From NCBI RefSeq assembly GCF_030908405.1, contig NZ_CP133089.1, positions 2,046,001 to 2,110,000 of the forward strand: a stretch of 64,000 nucleotides of DNA. The letters are read 5' to 3'. Positions 35,591 through 44,930 of this stretch are shown piece after piece. The position numbers and the translations under genes are program-made. Below the pieces are notes generated by a model, which saw nothing but the letters and a program-made list of their open reading frames with translations, did no database searches and was not told where the DNA came from. Origin of the DNA: Aminobacterium sp. MB27-C1 (GTDB lineage Bacteria; Synergistota; Synergistia; Synergistales; Aminobacteriaceae). Each line of letters starts with the position of its first letter. The stretch's first letter is position 1.

Positions 35591-37228
35591 ATATAATTTA
35601 GGAATCCTCTCTATGGCCTTCACGAAAAGACTTGGCAGAATATGAAGCGCATAAGAAAGGTCAAGACGTTCTGTAAATTGATGGGCGTCCTTCCCGATGG
35701 GGCCCAAATTCATCACGGACACGTTGAGGTTTTTCAGATCATCAGTTGGGAATGTGTAGTCAACATTCCAAAGTGGCGTATTGGCAGCTACAGCTTCTAT
35801 ATCGCTACTCTCGCCTTGGAATCCCATATAGCTAAGATCCATAATACCTTCAAAAATCTCTTTTATTTCGATAGGCTCTTTCGATAAAGATGAGCTGTAA
35901 TCAACAAGTTCCTGCGCAACCTTTCGTAAAACTTTTTCCCCCCTCTCCTCATCTCTGTTGCAACGAGGAGGATACCACGGCGGAAGAAAACCCAAGACAA
36001 TAAGGGGGCCACGTTTCCCCGACGCTCTGAGAAGGGCATGCACAATTTCAATACCTCTTTCATGCTCTGATGCTCTCGGAGAAAAAGAAGCGTTCATCTC
36101 TGTAATTACCTGAAGAGAGGTACATTTTTTCTCTTTGGCAACATCCTCAACAAGCTCTTCAAAAGTAATTACGAGAGGCTCGCCTTCTGATTTCAAATAT
36201 GAGTCAGGAAACAATTTCTTCTCTGAAAAAGCTCGAAGAGCTAGCGCTTGTGCTAATGCCTGCTTCGCTTTTTTCTTCATATAGGCAAGAATATCACTGG
36301 GCGTTTTCTGCACCACCATGCTATTAAAAAAAGCAATTGCCATATCTGGAACAGTCACAGCGTAGTTTCTTCTGAGATCAGCAAGTTTCAGACACGCCAT
36401 GGGAGGAAAAGAACGCCCCTTCCACGAATCGGAGCTCTCCGCATCTCCCTCGACAAGGGTAGTAAGACATGAAGCAATGAGAGGAGCACTTATTCCCTTA
36501 AAGTATTCTCCTACATGGGCTTCTCTCCCCACACATAGGAAAAAAGGCATAATTTTACCGATCGTCCCCAAATAAAGGGACCCTCGCTCTTCTACCTCTC
36601 CTACAGAAGGTTCAGTATTGATACATGCTAAATAATCAAGTTTTCTTCGCTTCTGAAAATCTCTAAGCCAGGGAACAACACTTCGCATTCCAGCAGACAT
36701 ATTTTCCTCATCACAGACGGCAACAAAGAGAAGATTAGCATGGAGTTTTTCGGGGAATTTTGAATACTCTTCTATGAGAGCCATTTCAAGGGCAAGTCCA
36801 TATTTCATATCAGCAACACCACGACCAAAGAGATAGTATCCTTTTTCGTAGTCAAGGCGAGCCTTCGTAGGCAAAAGCTCTTTTTTCAAACGTTCCGTAT
36901 AGGCCTGCGGACGAAAAGCTAATGATTCGAGAGGGCCAAATCCTTTCGTATCGACAACATCAAAATGTCCCGTAATGATTATCGTCTCTTTACACGGAGG
37001 ATCCGCCTCAAGAAAAGCAGCAACACAGAATCGATTCAAGCTATCATTTTTAATTGGTACTATAAAAATATTCCCGGAGTTTTTCTCAAAATAAGGTACA
37101 TGGCGCAACCAGCGCTCAATAAAGAGAGCCGCCTCATTTTCACTACCAACCTTCCCCGTAATGCTCGGGATAGATACCAGTTCTGTGCATAATGAGAAAA
37201 GTTTCTCTGGCGAAGGAACAAAAGGCAT
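35573..37228 (-). CDS. rocB: M20-family peptidase, RocB-like
   Basis: A 551-residue metallo-hydrolase like the arginine-utilisation protein RocB. Metal motifs: ITGHFDVVD (His/Asp), FGRGVADMKYG (bridging Asp), and CDEENMS (Glu pair); a lid domain follows. Longer than ordinary M20 peptidases, as RocB is. The ATG at 37228 overlaps the stop of the MscS gene (TGATG). A TTG directly before it is an alternative. Together with the convergent ornithine cyclodeaminase homologue it points to arginine/ornithine use. Confidence 0.85.
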   Translation of the reverse strand: MPFVPSPEKLFSLCTELVSIPSITGKVGSENEAALFIERWLRHVPYFEKNSGNIFIVPIKNDSLNRFCVAAFLEADPPCKETIIITGHFDVVDTKGFGPLESLAFRPQAYTERLKKELLPTKARLDYEKGYYLFGRGVADMKYGLALEMALIEEYSKFPEKLHANLLFVAVCDEENMSAGMRSVVPWLRDFQKRRKLDYLACINTEPSVGEVEERGSLYLGTIGKIMPFFLCVGREAHVGEYFKGISAPLIASCLTTLVEGDAESSDSWKGRSFPPMACLKLADLRRNYAVTVPDMAIAFFNSMVVQKTPSDILAYMKKKAKQALAQALALRAFSEKKLFPDSYLKSEGEPLVITFEELVEDVAKEKKCTSLQVITEMNASFSPRASEHERGIEIVHALLRASGKRGPLIVLGFLPPWYPPRCNRDEERGEKVLRKVAQELVDYSSSLSKEPIEIKEIFEGIMDLSYMGFQGESSDIEAVAANTPLWNVDYTFPTDDLKNLNVSVMNLGPIGKDAHQFTERLDLSYALHILPSLFVKAIERIPKLYRAFYD

Positions 37229-39540
37229 CAACGTAAAGCATCTCCTTCGTTATGACCATCCTTTTTTTCATTATCAGCAACGGAAACGCGAAGTGGAATA
37301 TCTGTATCAAAATGGAGATCCAACTGAGGGAAAGCGATCTCTATATTATTTTCAGCAAAAAGTTCCATTATTTTGTAACGAAGATCACTCTGAACTACAA
37401 AACGCGCAGCCCTCCGCATATCCACCCAAAAGTAAAGATCAAAATCAAGAGTACTCGCTCCAAAATCTTTAAAGATGGCATATGGCTCTGGCATGGTCAA
37501 GATATTATTATGAGAAGACGCAGCCACAAGCAGCAGACGTTCAACATCCCGCACTGGGGAACCGTAAGCCACGCCAACACTGACCTTCCCTCGAATAATC
37601 TGATCGGTTCTATTCCAATTTATAATGCGGTTCTCTAAAAAATATCTGTTTGGAACAAGTACGTCGACATTATCAAAGGTTCGAATTCGAGTCGACCTCG
37701 ATTCTATCTCTTCTACCGTTCCGAGAATATCATCTATCTGAACGGTATCGTGAATCCTGAAAGGTTTGCTTATAAATAGAATGAATCCGCTAATCAGATT
37801 GCTGAATATATTCTGAGCGCCAATACCAATACCAAGAGCAAGGGCACCACCGAGAAAGGCGAAAGCCGTCAACGGGATATTGACCATATCTAAGGCAATG
37901 AGAATAAAGGCAACGATCAGCGCAAAAAAGATTAGCTTTTGTAGAGCCATGGCCGCCGTAGGGTCCATATCAAAACGGTCAAGAAGGCGTTGCTTTACCC
38001 CTCTCGTAAGTTTACGACTTATCAAAAAACCAAAAAGAACGATAACTATTGCCAATATCAATTTCTTTACTGAGATGGAATAGCCATCGCCAGACCACAA
38101 CTGAAAATTCAATATGGTCTTCAATCGTTCCAACCCAGCCAAAGAAACCTTTTCTGTTAATGTTACAGATGAGAGCCATCCTTCAAGTTCTTCAAGTAAT
38201 CTGCTGTTGAGCATGGAAACACTCAGCAAACTCGTCATATACTGTGTATTAAGTTCTATTTGTTTCTTTAACGCTTCACTTTCTCTACGCAAGGCCCTGA
38301 AAATAGAAGAACCTTCCTGTTCTGCCGAAATTGCGCCATCAAGGGTTAAAAGTCTTGATTGAAGAGATACTTGCTGCTTCTGCAAACCCAGCAAAACATT
38401 ATCAAGGTCTTTTTTTCTCCCTTCTGCCTCTGTACTCAACTTTATAAGCTCAGCTGTAGGAAGTTCCTTTTGAAGCAATGAATATCGAGTTTCCCAAATT
38501 TCCCGGGTTTCCTCAGCCCAAATCTGAGCCTGCTCTGCCTGATCCAACGCCGATTGATAGTAGGCATACCACGCCTCTTTTTCTTTTTGTTGCGCTCTAT
38601 ATACAGGAGCATTTTCCGAATCAGTCTCAGACTCTACTTTCGTCTGGGCGTTTACAAGCTCTTCTCGTGCCCGATCTACCTCTTTACGCAAAGATGAAGC
38701 CTGCTTCTGAAGCTCTTCCTCTCTTTCTTTTATCTGACTTACCTGACGCTTGAGATCCGCCTCGTCATATTTTAAATTTTGGGATATCCACTTTAATCCT
38801 TCAAGAACGTTCTTTCGCTCAGTCTCAAGCATACTGAGCCGAACGCTGTTTTCCTCTACACTTTTTTCTCGAAGTGCAAGAGTAATACGTTCCTTTTCGA
38901 GTTGTAACTGAGATTTCTGCATCTCCCACTCGAAGATTGGCGTATCACTTTGTTCTTCCTTCAACATCTGAATTCGTTGCTCTGCCTGGCGAATTTTATC
39001 ATTCGACGACGAAATAGCACTCTCAGACAAACGGCGGGCATACGTAATCGTCTCCATCTCTTGAGAAAGAGTATCGAGACGACCGCGGTAATTTTCATAA
39101 AAGCCAAGAGAATAAGGAGGTGAATCGGGTACAAAAGCCGCAATATCTTTTTGGACGTCTGCTTGTTGTCTTTCGTAGTCACCTTGCACCTTCTCAAGAC
39201 GCTCAACAAAAGAAACGTACCGTCGATAAAGAGCAATGAGGGATTCGATTAGATTCTGACGTTCGTCAATCTGAATTTGTGTCAATCCAACCTGTTCAGA
39301 AAGCAACAATGATTGAGAAGAGCGCAAGGTATCAATATCCTTCTGCAACTCCTCTATCCGTTGTTGAATTATTTCCGGTGTAAAAACAGATTGCCCCTCA
39401 TCTTCTTGAGTGTTTGTAGTTAAAGAAGGAATCCCCTGAATTGGAACAAGTGCAGCTGAACTGGTGTGTGCAAGAGGCAAAAGGCAAAGATATAAAAAAA
39501 GGCATAAGAAAAGAGGCTTAATCACCAATGATCTTTTCAT
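37228..39540 (-). CDS. Large MscS-type mechanosensitive channel with coiled-coil N-terminus
   Basis: A 770-residue protein. Signal peptide (to about residue 30), a long periplasmic coiled coil (about 60-420, many Glu/Gln/Arg heptads), several TM helices (about 480-580), and the MscS core with pore helix ALALGIGIGAQNIFSNLISG, then the beta domain (IDDILGTVEEIESRSTRIRTFDNVDVLVPNR). The frame is open to 39648, but a terminator hairpin lies inside that extension; the ATG at 39540 with GGGAG is the start. It is coupled to rocB. Confidence 0.88.
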   Translation of the reverse strand: MKRSLVIKPLFLCLFLYLCLLPLAHTSSAALVPIQGIPSLTTNTQEDEGQSVFTPEIIQQRIEELQKDIDTLRSSQSLLLSEQVGLTQIQIDERQNLIESLIALYRRYVSFVERLEKVQGDYERQQADVQKDIAAFVPDSPPYSLGFYENYRGRLDTLSQEMETITYARRLSESAISSSNDKIRQAEQRIQMLKEEQSDTPIFEWEMQKSQLQLEKERITLALREKSVEENSVRLSMLETERKNVLEGLKWISQNLKYDEADLKRQVSQIKEREEELQKQASSLRKEVDRAREELVNAQTKVESETDSENAPVYRAQQKEKEAWYAYYQSALDQAEQAQIWAEETREIWETRYSLLQKELPTAELIKLSTEAEGRKKDLDNVLLGLQKQQVSLQSRLLTLDGAISAEQEGSSIFRALRRESEALKKQIELNTQYMTSLLSVSMLNSRLLEELEGWLSSVTLTEKVSLAGLERLKTILNFQLWSGDGYSISVKKLILAIVIVLFGFLISRKLTRGVKQRLLDRFDMDPTAAMALQKLIFFALIVAFILIALDMVNIPLTAFAFLGGALALGIGIGAQNIFSNLISGFILFISKPFRIHDTVQIDDILGTVEEIESRSTRIRTFDNVDVLVPNRYFLENRIINWNRTDQIIRGKVSVGVAYGSPVRDVERLLLVAASSHNNILTMPEPYAIFKDFGASTLDFDLYFWVDMRRAARFVVQSDLRYKIMELFAENNIEIAFPQLDLHFDTDIPLRVSVADNEKKDGHNEGDALR

Positions 39541-39562
39541 TACTTCATCACTCCCGAATAAT

Positions 39563-39589
39563 AAAGAGCGGGCATTTCGCCCGCTCTTT
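39563..39589 (-). terminator. Terminator of the nitronate monooxygenase gene
   Basis: AAAGAGCGGGC / GCCCGCTCTTT perfect stem, then TTATTATT on the minus strand. Confidence 0.8.
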
Positions 39590-39625
39590 ATTATCTCACA
39601 GTCTTTTAGTAGAAAAAAAGTGATT

Positions 39626-40720
39626 TTACTCTTTTTCTTCAGCACCAAATAATTCAGCGATAATATCTGCCACGTACTCTTTCTTAGTGATCCTCGCTAC
39701 ATTAGATCCGCAGAAGAAAAGCCCTTCTTCCCAATTTCCCATAAAAGCATCGATAAGCGCTTGAGCAATACAAAACGTTTTACGTTCTGTACGATAACGA
39801 CAATGGGTAAGACAATTGGCAATACATGGCTTACTTTCCACAAATCCATTCAAATATTTCTCGATGAAAGGTGAACGAAGAGCTCGACCAGGAAGTCCAG
39901 CAGGGCTCTGAATAATGACTACATCATCTTCAGTAGCGTCAATATAAGCCTGTTTGAATCGTTCAGAAGCATCGCCTTCATAGGTACAGGCAAAACGAGT
40001 TCCCATCTGCACTCCATTTGCGCCAAGATCGAAAGCATGTTCAATGTCTTCTCGCGTCCAAATTCCACCAGCGGCAATTACGGGAATGGGGCTCTTCAAC
40101 TCTTTCTCTATGTACTCTACAAGTTCAGGAATAACCCGTTCAAGGGAAAACTCTTCACTCTCAACCTGCTCCATTTTCGTAACGCCAAGATGGCCTCCTG
40201 CGTAGAGAGGAGTCTCTACAACAAATCCGTCAGGAAGACGATGATAAAGTCTCTCCCAACGACGAGCGATAAGACTCGCTGCTTTAACAGAACTCACAAT
40301 CGGAACAAGGGCCACATCTGGATAATCTTTCGTATAGTCAGGAAGCTTTATAGGCAATCCTGCTCCAGAAATGATAACGTTTACGCCACCTTCACATGCA
40401 GAACGCACGTGAAGCTCATAATCGGTCAAAGCTACCATACAGTTTACGGCGAGTACTCCATCTTCTCCGGCTATCTCTCGGGCTTTTACTAGCCCCTCTC
40501 GCACTGCTCTCTGATTCGCCTCAAAATAGTTACGACCTGTGTAATACGGCTGATTACAAGCCAGTCCTACACTGGCTATGGTGCCGACCCCTCCATGTAG
40601 CGCCACATGACCAGCCAAATTTGGGCCAGAAATAGCGACGCCCATCCCCCCTTGGATTAGGGGATAACGCGGTTGGTATTTTCCTAATTTTAAAACAGGA
40701 ATGGAACGGCTCAACAACAT
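39626..40720 (-). CDS. Nitronate monooxygenase / FabK-like FMN enzyme
   Basis: FMN TIM-barrel oxidoreductase of 364 residues: YPLIQGGMGVAISGPNLAG at the N-terminus, AAGGIWTREDIEHAFDLGANGVQMGTRFACT as the FMN phosphate site, and a Cys-rich segment near the C-terminus (CIANCLTHCRYRTERKTFCIA). The Cys-rich tail suggests a cluster or metal and is seen in some clostridial-type members. GAGGAG precedes the start closely. Single-gene unit with its own terminator. Confidence 0.85.
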   Translation of the reverse strand: MLLSRSIPVLKLGKYQPRYPLIQGGMGVAISGPNLAGHVALHGGVGTIASVGLACNQPYYTGRNYFEANQRAVREGLVKAREIAGEDGVLAVNCMVALTDYELHVRSACEGGVNVIISGAGLPIKLPDYTKDYPDVALVPIVSSVKAASLIARRWERLYHRLPDGFVVETPLYAGGHLGVTKMEQVESEEFSLERVIPELVEYIEKELKSPIPVIAAGGIWTREDIEHAFDLGANGVQMGTRFACTYEGDASERFKQAYIDATEDDVVIIQSPAGLPGRALRSPFIEKYLNGFVESKPCIANCLTHCRYRTERKTFCIAQALIDAFMGNWEEGLFFCGSNVARITKKEYVADIIAELFGAEEKE

Positions 40721-40813
40721 CTCTCCTCTTTATACATTGATCTTGTTCTAATTTTAAAACAAGCTTGCTTATTCTATCCTAAAAAGGAGAGAACCATCAA
40801 GAAAATAATTCAA

Positions 40814-40845
40814 AAAAACTGCCAAGAGAACAATTTTCTCCTGGC
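40814..40845 (-). terminator. Terminator of the yedE/sirA-like operon
   Basis: GCCAAGAGAA / TTCTCCTGGC stem with one G-U pair in the minus-strand RNA, followed by a run of seven T. Confidence 0.65.
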
Positions 40846-40884
40846 TGCCTTCTAAAGTAATGATATTTTAATATTTTAGCGACT

Positions 40885-41106
40885 TTATTTCGTTAAAATA
40901 ACCTTATATCCACCTTCAAACTCTTCTGCAGTAACATTCCATTTTTGACTTCTGGCAAATCTCGAAACATTTTCACGTGATGTAACTGTATCTACAAGAA
41001 TCTCTATTTTTCCAGAAGGATGGTCTTTAATAGCTTTTCTTGTTTCCAAAACAGGTTGAGGGCAAGAAAGGCCTCTTGCATCTACACATACAGATTCACT
41101 CATCAT
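40885..41106 (-). CDS. SirA/TusA-like sulfur (selenium) transfer protein, YedF N-terminal type
   Basis: A 73-residue IF3-fold protein with the CPxP motif (ARGLSCPQPVLETRKAI), whose Cys carries persulfide in TusA. AGGAGG precedes the two ATG codons. It follows yedE after 9 nt; yedE/yedF pairs have been linked to selenium metabolism by comparative genomics. Confidence 0.85.
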   Translation of the reverse strand: MMSESVCVDARGLSCPQPVLETRKAIKDHPSGKIEILVDTVTSRENVSRFARSQKWNVTAEEFEGGYKVILTK

Positions 41107-41115
41107 GTATTCCTC

Positions 41116-42207
41116 CTAATCAAGGCGCTGCCGCATAATCAGACCAACAGCCAAACAGAAAATCAAACCAACTATTGTCGCAGCTGGACCAAAAGCACCG
41201 GGGCCAGCCGGAGAACTTGCTAAATTGAAGTTATGGCTAAAGGCAGCACCCACAAGCATGCCAAAGACAAACACTGCGGCATCGCCGTCGCCTTCTCCAC
41301 TCATTATCAGCTGACGACCAGGGCAACCTCCAGCCAGAGTAAAGGCAAGTCCGGCAAGTACCATTCCCATAAAGTTCCATAATGTATTGGTATGAGCAAC
41401 AGGCTGTCCTTCAAATCCGGGATGGAATTGTCCCAAAGCCACATTGGCAATAAGAGCTACAGCAATAAAGGCTAAAACACCGTTCAAAAGGTGAGAGTCT
41501 CGCAACATAACAAAATCACGAATAGCTCCCACAGTGCAAAAACGGCTTCGCTGAGCCATCCACCCGACAACAAGGCCAACGATAAGAGCTATCATTATTG
41601 GGGCGTGGGCTGCACCTGGACCTTTCTCAGAGAAAAAGATCGGGGCAGCACCGTCTTTACCAAATGTAGGGGCCATAATAACAAGAACAAGCAACGCCAC
41701 AGCAGCAAGTGGCATGAAGAGTCCCGTTCCCTTAGGAGCTTCGTAGGAACGCCCCAAACTGAACCCCTTCCAAAGAAAAGCAATGCCAATGCCAATACCG
41801 GCAATAAGACCAATAATACCAGCAATAGAATTCCAATCTCCGCCTGCTAAACGAAGATAGGCACGCCAAGGGCATCCGAGAAAAACAAGGGCGCCGATCA
41901 TGGCAAACATACCTAAAAAGAAGCGGATAACAGGAGCAGAACCACTTCTGGGAACATATTCACGATACAAAAGGGCAGAAATAAAAGAACCGAGGATGAA
42001 ACCAGCTATTTCGGGACGAAGATACTGCACAACTGCTGCACGGTGAAGCCCTAGAGCTCCTGCAATATCTCTGGTGAAGCACGCGACGCAAATTCCCATG
42101 TTCCCGGGGTTACCCCAATGGACAAGAAGCGCTGCCAATAAACCAACAACTCCTCCCGTGATTATGGGGCCAAGCCGAGACATAAGAAGAGAATTAAGAC
42201 CTTTCAA
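41116..42207 (-). CDS. yedE: YeeE/YedE-family membrane transporter, selenium-metabolism type
   Basis: A polytopic membrane protein of two similar halves; Cys motifs sit in GICVACFT, FLGCPWRAYLRLAGGD and GGCPGRQLIMSGEGDGD, the latter two as CPxR. The family imports thiosulfate or related sulfur species; the YedE/FdhT branch is tied to selenium use. The frame is open to 42333; I favour the TTG at 42207 with AGAGGTG 6 nt upstream, an ATG at 42183 being possible. Operon with the sirA-like gene. Confidence 0.82.
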   Translation of the reverse strand: MKGLNSLLMSRLGPIITGGVVGLLAALLVHWGNPGNMGICVACFTRDIAGALGLHRAAVVQYLRPEIAGFILGSFISALLYREYVPRSGSAPVIRFFLGMFAMIGALVFLGCPWRAYLRLAGGDWNSIAGIIGLIAGIGIGIAFLWKGFSLGRSYEAPKGTGLFMPLAAVALLVLVIMAPTFGKDGAAPIFFSEKGPGAAHAPIMIALIVGLVVGWMAQRSRFCTVGAIRDFVMLRDSHLLNGVLAFIAVALIANVALGQFHPGFEGQPVAHTNTLWNFMGMVLAGLAFTLAGGCPGRQLIMSGEGDGDAAVFVFGMLVGAAFSHNFNLASSPAGPGAFGPAATIVGLIFCLAVGLIMRQRLD

Positions 42208-42382
42208 CCTGAACACCTCTCTTAAAAAATATAAATACACCATATTACATATTTTTATATTAATTATTACCACTAATGGACATTTTGTGCAACTAAGAAG
42301 TGATTGTGCATTTTTGTTATTATTTGATATCATTAATAAAGTAGTCGTACTATTATTGGGGGAAGAAGGTGAATGTTAGCTC

Positions 42383-42850
42383 ATGGCTGAACAACAACTT
42401 GTTGTCTTTGCTCTTGGCAAAGAAGAATTTGGCATTGAAATTTCAAAGGTTCGAGAAATTGTACGCACTCAGGAAATTACGAAAATTCCCCAGGCGTCAA
42501 ATTTTATCGAAGGAATTGTTAACCTCCGTGGTCAGATTGTACCTATCGTTGACCTGTGCAAACGTTTTGGTATTGGTTCTGACGAAGAGAATGACGAAGC
42601 TCAGCGACGTATTATCGTAGTCAATATGGAATCGCAGCTTGTCGGAATTCTTGTGGATGGAGTAAGTGAAATTTTGAGAATAACAGAAGAATCTGTAGAA
42701 GCCCCTCCTCTCATGGTTGCTGGCGGTATGGATAGAGAATTTATTACAGGAGTGGCAAAAGTAGATAAACGCCTCATTATTATCCTTGATCTTAACCGCG
42801 TCTTTTCTTTTGAAGAGCAGGCGGAACTTGAAAAGGTGAACGACGACTAG
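42383..42850 (+). CDS. cheW: CheW chemotaxis coupling protein
   Basis: Adaptor that joins chemoreceptors to CheA. 155 residues with typical LVVFALGKEEFGIEISKVREI, NFIEGIVNLRGQIVPIVDL and GILVDGVSEIL. It stands alone here, without cheA or receptors nearby. Ends at a hairpin shared with the convergent HD gene. Confidence 0.93.
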   Translation: MAEQQLVVFALGKEEFGIEISKVREIVRTQEITKIPQASNFIEGIVNLRGQIVPIVDLCKRFGIGSDEENDEAQRRIIVVNMESQLVGILVDGVSEILRITEESVEAPPLMVAGGMDREFITGVAKVDKRLIIILDLNRVFSFEEQAELEKVNDD

Positions 42851-42870
42851 CCCAATAAAGAATAAAAAAA

Positions 42871-42897
42871 TGAAGCTGCCTTTTTAAGGCAGCTTCA
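42871..42897. terminator. Bidirectional terminator hairpin
   Basis: TGAAGCTGCCTT / AAGGCAGCTTCA with TTT loop, overlapping the 3' end of the HD-domain gene. Confidence 0.75.
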
Positions 42898-43672
42898 TTA
42901 GTTGTGCAGAAACATGAGCATCAGCTTTTTCTAAAAAGAAATGAATCTCTTCTATGTTGTTTAATCTATCAAGAAGCCAAGAAACACTCTTTCTTTCTTT
43001 AAGTATTTCAAAAGTTACGGGATAGTTGATATCAAAAACCCAACTTAGTTGCAAAACCAAAAAATCTGAGAGTGTTCTTACATTCTTGTATGAAGAGTCG
43101 TATCCTACTTTAAGTTCTTTCAATAATCCCGCAGAAATTCTCTCTTCCATCTGTAACCCAGGAATAATATCAGTAATTTTTTCTTCTTTTACATATCTGC
43201 GAATCAGATCGAAGATATCGAGCTTATCTGCATCACGAACAATTCGAGCCATAGGCAGTACAGAGGATTCCTGCACATCTTTCAGGTTCTTTTTGTTATG
43301 GAAGCGTACCCCTTCCACAATCATGTTTTTTACATCTTGACGAATTCCATCCCACGGGAAAGATTGCGCTAAAAGACCAGCTCCTTCTTCTCCATGATCT
43401 ATAGATGTCGCATCAAAAAAAGTTCCATAATTGGAATACTGGGGAAAGCGCCCTACATCATGCAAAAGTCCAAGGGCATCTGCGATGCGGATATCATCTG
43501 TTTTCCACTCAAGCATTGTTGCAATAGAACTGCTATTTGCTTCTACCCGATAGCTGTGCTCTTTTTTGAGACGAAGCAACGGCGAGAGAGTTCCATCTGA
43601 AGAAACAAAGCTGTCAGCAAAATTCTCAAACCACTTTCTTGCGAGGATAAGGTGCTCAACTTTCATAGGCAT
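42884..43672 (-). CDS. HD-domain phosphohydrolase
   Basis: A 262-residue metal-dependent hydrolase. The HD signature LGLLHDVGRFPQY, a later His (GVRFHNKKN) and the closing Asp in RDADKLDIFDLIRRY give the full H-HD-H-D set. Substrate (nucleotide or other phospho-ester) unknown. Two in-frame ATGs (43672 and 43666) could start it. Confidence 0.85.
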   Translation of the reverse strand: MPMKVEHLILARKWFENFADSFVSSDGTLSPLLRLKKEHSYRVEANSSSIATMLEWKTDDIRIADALGLLHDVGRFPQYSNYGTFFDATSIDHGEEGAGLLAQSFPWDGIRQDVKNMIVEGVRFHNKKNLKDVQESSVLPMARIVRDADKLDIFDLIRRYVKEEKITDIIPGLQMEERISAGLLKELKVGYDSSYKNVRTLSDFLVLQLSWVFDINYPVTFEILKERKSVSWLLDRLNNIEEIHFFLEKADAHVSAQLMKLP

Positions 43673-43802
43673 ATCGACCTTCTTTACTCAACATCTGTAA
43701 ACGAATATTATACAGTAAAGCCTAAATAAATGGTTTCGCTTCTTTTATGAGGAACTGCGCTAAAATAAGAATAGCCAATACTTTTGAAAGGAGTGCTGAG
43801 TA

Positions 43803-44852
43803 ATGAGAAAAATATTCATGTTTTTTTTCGCCGTACTTTTTCTGTTTGCCAGCATTCAGCCAGGTTTTGCCGAGTATGTAGAACCTCTATGGCAATTTGA
43901 AGCGGGAATGCCCCTCACTGGCACCCCCGCCTACAAAGATGGGGTTGTCTATATAGGGGATAAGGGAGGCACAGTATACGCTCTCAACGCCCAAGACGGA
44001 CAAGTAAAATGGCAATATGATGCCGGCACATCAATTAATGGAGCCCCCGCTATGAATGAAAAAGCCCTCTTCGTTGGCGGAACAGATGGCCGAATTTTTG
44101 CTATTGAAATGAGCTCTGGAACCCTTTTGTGGCAGACCCTTCTGGGTACGGATTTAGCACCTGGCGCCATATGGGGATCACCTGTCTACGGAGCAGACTC
44201 TCTTTTTGCCGCTAGTGCAGACGGACGAGTCTATGCTTTCAATCCTGAGACGGGAGCCGTTCTCTGGACGTTTGATACTGGCCGAGAACTGCGTTCCACT
44301 CCCCTTTACCACGAAGGTCTTCTCTTTATAGGAGACCACTCTGGCCTTTTCCATGCTTTAGATCCTAAGACAGGAAAAAAGCAGTGGGGCGGCGGTTCGG
44401 GAGGCCCTATTGATACGGCCTCAACAACATGGAAAGGGTTTATCTATTTTGGAAGCTGGGATGGCAAGCTCTCGTCTGTCAAAATAAAAGGCATTATCCC
44501 TCAGTGGAAATTTACAGCTGATTCTGCCATTACTACATCAGCCATACCAGAAGATGGACGCCTTTTCTTTGGAACGCAAAAAGGAACGCTTTACTGCATT
44601 GACGCCATAACAGGTCGAAAACTCTGGACATACGGTAGTGAAGGGGCAATGCAAGCCACGCCAACTATTTTCGACAAAACCGTCTATATAGGAACAGCAA
44701 CAGGAAAAGTGGTTGCTCTCTCTGCGACAGAAGGGGAAGAGCTATGGTCGTATCAAACTGAACGTGAAATACTGGCTTCCCCCGCTATAGGTGGCGGCAT
44801 GGTCTTTGTAGGAAGTATGGACGGGAAAGTATACGCCTTCAAAGCTAAATAA
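43803..44852 (+). CDS. Exported PQQ-type beta-propeller protein
   Basis: Signal peptide (1-23) then about seven to eight PQQ_2-like repeats with the recurring G-x-V-Y-A-L/F...G-x-x-W pattern (for example VVYIGDKGGTVYALNAQDG and GKVVALSATEGEELWSY). Likely a soluble periplasmic or outer-membrane-associated scaffold, BamB-like in architecture but without a lipobox. No catalytic function can be assigned. Confidence 0.85.
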   Translation: MRKIFMFFFAVLFLFASIQPGFAEYVEPLWQFEAGMPLTGTPAYKDGVVYIGDKGGTVYALNAQDGQVKWQYDAGTSINGAPAMNEKALFVGGTDGRIFAIEMSSGTLLWQTLLGTDLAPGAIWGSPVYGADSLFAASADGRVYAFNPETGAVLWTFDTGRELRSTPLYHEGLLFIGDHSGLFHALDPKTGKKQWGGGSGGPIDTASTTWKGFIYFGSWDGKLSSVKIKGIIPQWKFTADSAITTSAIPEDGRLFFGTQKGTLYCIDAITGRKLWTYGSEGAMQATPTIFDKTVYIGTATGKVVALSATEGEELWSYQTEREILASPAIGGGMVFVGSMDGKVYAFKAK

Positions 44853-44868
44853 CGAAAGTAGATAAAAA

Positions 44869-44900
44869 AACGAGAGGCCTATTCATTTTGGCCTCTCGTT
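44869..44900. terminator. Terminator between the propeller gene and metK
   Basis: AACGAGAGGCC / GGCCTCTCGTT hairpin with A run before and T-rich sequence after; suited to both convergent genes. Confidence 0.8.
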
Positions 44901-44930
44901 TCTATTACAGACTATATTACTAATTTTTTA

